Source: Apostichopus japonicus
Lineage: Eukaryota > Echinodermata > Holothuroidea > Aspidochirotida > Stichopodidae
Length of the DNA: 62,000 nt
Direction of reading: 5' to 3'
Assembly: GCF_037975245.1 (NCBI RefSeq)
Contig: NC_092567.1
Location: 16,852,376-16,914,375 of the forward strand
Shown here one piece after another: positions 57,711-62,000 of the stretch; the first letter of the stretch is position 1; each line of letters begins with the position of its first letter. Under the pieces are notes generated by a model, which was not told the origin of the DNA, searched no databases, and saw nothing but the letters and a program-made list of their open reading frames with translations. The translations under genes were made by a program, and so were the position numbers.

Positions 57711-58727
57711 ACGCACGAAACTAACAATATTAATCAAATTGTTCTCTGTATCATACAATAGGTTCATCAAGTACCAGATGGTTAACATGTGTGAAGAAAG
57801 GATGCATTGGTACGGACGGATTTTACTGTTAGGGACAGGCCGCTCATTCAAAACTTCTGTAAAACTACTACTGCTTCATGTTTGTATTTCTTCGATAGCA
57901 GCATCGTATACTCCAGGTACATACTCAAAGTTTTGGTTACATATGAGCACTCCAATTCTCTCGTTTTAAAAACTTTAAAATGATTTATTCCATACACTAT
58001 CGTTTACTTTTTGATTTTTATTGTTTGAGGATTTTCAAACGTTATTGGGAAGTCTTAGAATGGCAAAAAAAGTAATCAATCAAAATTTAATATCTCCCTA
58101 TAAGTTATTCGTTCCTTCATTTAAAAATTGCCGTTGACGAAAATAATCTGTAATTAACACATAATTATGTAAATATCGCCATAATTCTTCTCTTTGCAAC
58201 GTCTTTGGACTATCCGGCTATTTCGTAATAACTGGGTGTAATGAAGTGTTCGTGTGGCTCATTGGGTACGATCCAAAATTACTTTACAAAATTAAAGATT
58301 TTGATTGTTGATGGATAATGAACGTTCTTAATTTATACCGTACAAGATCTATACGTTCATTCCTATTCTTTTCTCTTTTCTTCCTATACTTAAGAAACCA
58401 TTTCTGGCAATATCATCACGCATAATACTAAAACTCGTAAGTCATCCTGTGTAATTCAAAGCCATTCCATTTGGGGCTGCGGTAACACAACGTGACCGCC
58501 ACAGCATTTTAAGTGGGTGGCCTCGGGACAAATTTATAGAGGAGATTTACTTTTGTAAACCAGCATATGATAGGCTATGCTTGATCACGAACCTAAAGTA
58601 TGACTAAAATTTACAGCTGGATTAATTTGGAAAATAAGGAAATGTCAGTTTTTCAAATTGTAACATCGAAGGATTACAACATCCCTAAGAAGATCATGTT
58701 AAGCAGATAATGCTACATATTTCAAGG
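57711..58727. other. Non-coding stretch, nothing recognised
   Basis: A 76-codon frame at 57739 begins just after the LINE tail and shows no motif. Confidence 0.4.
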
Positions 58728-58873
58728 GTGGTTGGGCGTTTTGTCTCTGCAGGTCGGTGGGCGTATGTACTTTTTTGGCTCGCTTGACCTGAGTTTCGTT
58801 TGTAAGAATGGGATGGTTCGGTAGTGCCGTTTGGCCGTGACGTTTGTATCCCGCATGGCGGGTCACGTAAAAA
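58728..58873 (+). repeat. Solo LINE 3' tail copy 5
   Basis: Matches 50191-50332 almost throughout: TTTGTCTCTGCAGGTCGGTG, TTTTTTGGCTCGCTTGAC, GAATGGGATGGTT, GCCGTTTGGCCGTGACGTTT, then TCCCGCATGGCGGGTCACGT and AAAAA. CCCGC/GCGGG forms the terminal hairpin. It is a very short, recent-looking insertion. Confidence 0.8.
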
Positions 58874-59144
58874 GCACTTATTTCAAGGAGCCTAACAACC
58901 AACATGAATAATAACATATTTTATTTCCCTTTGAATACGGCCAAAACCAATAAAACAGTTATCATAGCGTAAGTGTATCTTACTTTGAACCAGAATTATG
59001 TTAATCTAGAATGCGTGGACTGAATTATTTTCTTCACTTCATGAATTCTTGTATTTTCAAGATCCTTCATTTTTATTGTCACTATTTCGTGTTCTGTAGG
59101 GTCTGATTCTTGTAATCCATTCTAATTCTTCTTTCCTGTGACAG

Positions 59145-59189
59145 CATCGACAACACTACTAACAGAGGAGGCAAAGGACGTACCTACTG
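59145..59189 (+). CDS. Exon-like 45-nt piece, gene unknown
   Basis: TTCTTTCCTGTGACAG precedes it and GTGAGT follows, both good splice signals. Read after two bases it gives STTLLTEEAKDVPT plus one base (phase 1 in, phase 1 out); the other open phase gives IDNTTNRGGKGRTY. The piece is too short to name. It would be phase-compatible with the internal donor at 37545 of the cyclase, but it may belong to a different gene that continues beyond the window. Confidence 0.35.
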
Positions 59190-59249
59190 GTGAGTTTGTT
59201 CAGTTCATTTGTTGTTCATTGTTTTGTTCAGTTGTTTTGCTCAGTTGTT

Positions 59250-59430
59250 TAGTTGTTCCATTGTTCAATTGTTCAATTGTTCAATTTTTCAATTTTTCAA
59301 TTGTTCAATTGTTCAATTGTTCAATTGTCCAATTGTCCAATTGTCCAATTGTCCAGTTGTCCAATTGTTCAATTGTTCAATTGTTCAATTGTTCAATTGT
59401 TCAATTGTTCAATTGTTCAATTGTTCAATT
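59250..59430. repeat. Octanucleotide repeat (CAATTGTT)n
   Basis: About 22 units, with CAATTTTT, CAATTGTC and CAGTTGTC variants in the centre. As the unit has eight bases and no stop in any frame, all three frames are open across it; this is not coding. Confidence 0.95.
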
Positions 59431-60161
59431 CATTCGTGCAGTGAAAAAGAACTTGATGTGAAATATATCATACATGTCGACATGTCTTAAACACTTTCCT
59501 CCAGACTTGTGAACTGCTAAATATACTTTGTTATAAAATAGTTCTTGCCCCTTAATGTGGTGACGATCAAATTATCCCTTTGTAAGTTCTTCATATGAAA
59601 CAATTGTCGTGACGTAATTACCAGTATTAAGAATAAAGGATGAACAGTAAGGACACAGTGAAAAGCTTGACTAATGACGATGTTGTCATTGAATTTTTAC
59701 CCACGAAATAGGGAACTAGAACAAACTTCTCAAACGAAATGACAAACAGAGGCAGGGACGTCGCTAGAGGGGGGTGTGGGGGGTGTCTCACCCCCCCAAT
59801 CTTGGTAAAAATGACGATAGTTGGAAAATTTGAGTGCGACAGTCGGAATTTCCGACTGTCGGAATTTCCGACTGTCGCCAGCTTCAATTCGGAATTTCCG
59901 ACTGTCGCGCTCTAATTTTTCTGACTGTCGCACTCTTATTTTCATATGTTCTTGTGATTTGTGAGTGACATAAAATTTTCGATCAAAATTGACCTTTAAT
60001 CAGTCATATTTACCACGTTTTCCTCGTCACATTGGGAAATTGTATCTCGCGATCCTTATACTCCACCATACAAAACTTCGTATGATTTTGAATACTCTAA
60101 AAAAAATTACAACGTTCACCAGCTTCAATTCGGAAAATTTATGTATTAATTTTGCTATTGG
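59431..60161. other. Non-coding, with a lone hAT-like left end and a short repeat
   Basis: CAGGGACGTCGCTAGAGGGG at 59753 looks like a hAT-type left end, but no matching right end was found. GGAATTTCCGACTGTC recurs three to four times at 59847-59910, partly palindromic, and CAGCTTCAATTCGGAA occurs at 59879 and 60119. Confidence 0.5.
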
Positions 60162-60169
60162 GTGGGTCG

Positions 60170-61265
60170 CAGTGGCGGCGGAACGGGGGGGCTTGGGGGG
60201 GGGGGGGCTCAGCCCCCAATGAAAAAGTTGAGGGGGCAAATGCATGATAAGCCCCCCCCCCAATATTTACCAAGGCTCCGAAACGTGCATCTGCCCATTT
60301 TTCAATGCATACTTGTCGATCTGTCCGATGCACACATATACTATATAGGTGTAATAATTTTAGTAATTGCTGGGGGACCCTCGGCCCGTCCCCTGGCTAT
60401 AGACCACATTGTCACCCCAACCGCGTCTTCACGCCCCGTGAAAAGTGGTAGCAGTGAGTGTGAGTACCAGTAAGCGTAACACAACTTCGTCTTAGGCCAA
60501 TGACTTGCCTCATTTCAGCCAGTTCTCCAACATCCCCTTACTTAGTGGCGGAGCGTCCATATATACAGTCAGGGGGCGGATGCCCCCCCCCCCCCCCTGA
60601 CAGATTCAAATGGACTGCTGGCGCCCTTTTCAGCTTTTCACTATACTTTTTACTTATTCGCTATTATTGACTATTTTATTGCGCTCTCATATACCTATTG
60701 ACATTTGTCATATTCTGTTGGTGTAATTTTCCGACAAAATGGCGACGACACCTATTTATTCTCCGTTTATCTGCAAATTAGCAAGGCCCGGAAAGGGTCA
60801 TTTCCTGCAATCTAGGGAGTATCTTTACTCAAAATTTTTATGTACGCTCCGCGCCAACCTGTGGTGGCGCTCCGCTTAGATAGTGTCGAAAGCGCCCCTA
60901 CAGACCATTCTTGCCCCCCCCCGACCAATACCCCTAGCTCCGCCACTGCCCTTACTACACTCAAAAACGTCTTTGCGAGTACACTACGAGTATAATAGCT
61001 ACTCTCGTAAAACACCATCGAATACACAAATTACAATGTTTTTACAGACTTTTACGTGCAATCTGAGAAATTGCAGACTTGAGACCCATATTTTAGGGCT
61101 AGGTATTCGCAGCATAAAACACACGGGAAGTGCCGTTTCCAGCCATCTGGGGGTTTGAAATAACCCAAAATTTTCTTGTACGCTCCGCGCCAACCGATGG
61201 TGGCGCTCCGCTTAGATAGTCTCCACACATTAGCCCCCAATAATTTTTCCGTTCCGCCGCGCCTG
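60170..61265. mobile_element. hAT-like element, 1096 bp, with a second one nested
   Basis: Ends CAGTGGCGGCGGAAC and GTTCCGCCGCGCCTG match at 13 of 15 positions. Exact 8-bp duplications GTGGGTCG lie at 60162-60169 and 61266-61273. AGCCCCCAAT..AAAA..TT blocks near each end are also complementary. Without the nested copy the element would be about 680 bp. The shared GCGGAGCGCCACCA..GGTTGGCGC block lies near 61170-61222. No transposase. Confidence 0.9.
60543..60948. mobile_element. Nested hAT-like element, 406 bp
   Basis: Left TAGTGGCGGAGC and right GCTCCGCCACTG are complementary except for the outermost base, where the left has T in place of the usual C. Exact 8-bp duplications CCCTTACT lie at 60535-60542 and 60949-60956. 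The shared block (TACGCTCCGCGCCAACC..TGGTGGCGCTCCGCTTAGA) lies at 60842-60887. It inserted into the 60170 element. Confidence 0.9.
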
Positions 61266-61314
61266 GTGGGTCGACCCTGTTCGCTAGCTTAAAGTAAGTT
61301 CAGAATATACCAGG

Positions 61315-62000
61315 GATGTAGCCAGGGGGAGCAGGGGAGCGACTGCTCCTCCCTTTGAGTGTCGAAAAAAAAGTTTACAAACTGTTGTTTTTTAGCATGG
61401 TATTTTGTCAGTGCTCTTTTGATCTTGAATACTCGTCAGCTCCGTTAACTCGATTATAATCGTAGTAACATTCAGGCTTATAGACTTATTCAACTACTTA
61501 CTTAGTTTGGCAGATGCAATTAGATAAATTTAGCCTATAGCCTATTTCAAACCTACAGTTGGCCACTGCGTAATAAAATACATATTGCCTACCTAACCTC
61601 ACTCGATGGAATGTCACGAACCGTACGCACAACGACGACGATAAGTTCGTTCTCATCCGTTCTATGATTCGTCCTAAGTTGTTGCACGAACAGCATGTTA
61701 TGAAGCTAAGCTAGCAATCGTACGTGATACGCACTTCCTATAAATAATTATTACACTGTTAATACACGGAGATAACGATATTTTTTTAGGCCACTGCAAA
61801 TCTGGCTGTCTTACAAAATATGAAAGTTTATATTGTCACATCAATTAACTTCGTCAAATGTATGTAAGTCCAGACATTGGACAATAAACAAGAATCATCC
61901 TTCTGGAAATATTGTAAAAGAGCACTATGTTTTTCTTTCTGATATATTATGTAAAAGAACATGTAAAAGAATTCAAACAGGAAACAAAATCTGCTGATAA
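61315..62000. mobile_element. Possible hAT-like element running off the right edge
   Basis: CAGGGATGTAGCCAGGGGGA at 61315 has the look of a hAT-type left end like the others in this region. Its partner would lie beyond the window, so neither length nor target duplication can be shown. The remaining sequence has no gene. Confidence 0.35.

Noticed and set aside
59138-59490. Three overlapping frames with repeated NCSIVQLF peptides
   Set aside because: All three frames of the octanucleotide CAATTGTT repeat are open; this is a property of the repeat.

Overview
This is eukaryotic DNA from an animal, most likely a marine invertebrate. It is AT-rich, coding sequence is sparse, introns run from hundreds of bases to several kilobases with GT-AG boundaries, and animal-type transposons and simple repeats fill the rest. 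Phylum is not decided; a deuterostome such as an echinoderm would fit, but that is a guess.

The one clear host gene is the 3' two-thirds of an atypical soluble guanylate cyclase of the Gyc-88E / beta-3 class on the + strand (13663-43791). Nine exons are well supported and a tenth, 44-nt exon (22312-22355) is proposed because it repairs the reading phase between its neighbours. Together the ten give one frame of 595 residues: the end of the H-NOBA (PAS-like) domain with an acidic insertion, the coiled-coil signalling helix, a complete class III cyclase domain and a polar tail. All catalytic, metal and guanine-selectivity residues are present, so the product could work as a homodimer. The haem-binding H-NOX exons were not found and probably lie upstream.

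Mobile DNA dominates. Two large inverted-repeat DNA elements flanked by TA lie at 1875-6909 (upstream, carrying a small two-exon gene) and 37850-42634 (inside the last cyclase intron, holding a 1.5-kb foldback repeat). Six small hAT-like elements with 8-bp target duplications are resolved at 5921, 30013, 46561, 56522, 60170 and 60543; the 60543 element is nested in the 60170 one. Three of them (30013, 60170, 60543) share a subterminal block of about 45 bp. A Penelope-like GIY-YIG fragment lies in the intron at 31.2-31.6 kb. A decayed L1/Tx1-type LINE (about 47.7-51.4 kb) is interrupted by a truncated relative, and five copies of the family's 3' tail occur, all in the same orientation.

Other content: an ORF running in from the left edge (1-171), a tRNA-derived pol III element (19902-19972), a palindromic MITE (27776-28014), a 44- to 45-nt exon-like piece at 59145 and many tandem repeats. 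The most interesting observations are the hAT shared block, the large TA-flanked elements and their unknown genes, the foldback repeat, the octamer-bearing repeat in a cyclase intron, and possible alternative 3' ends of the cyclase.
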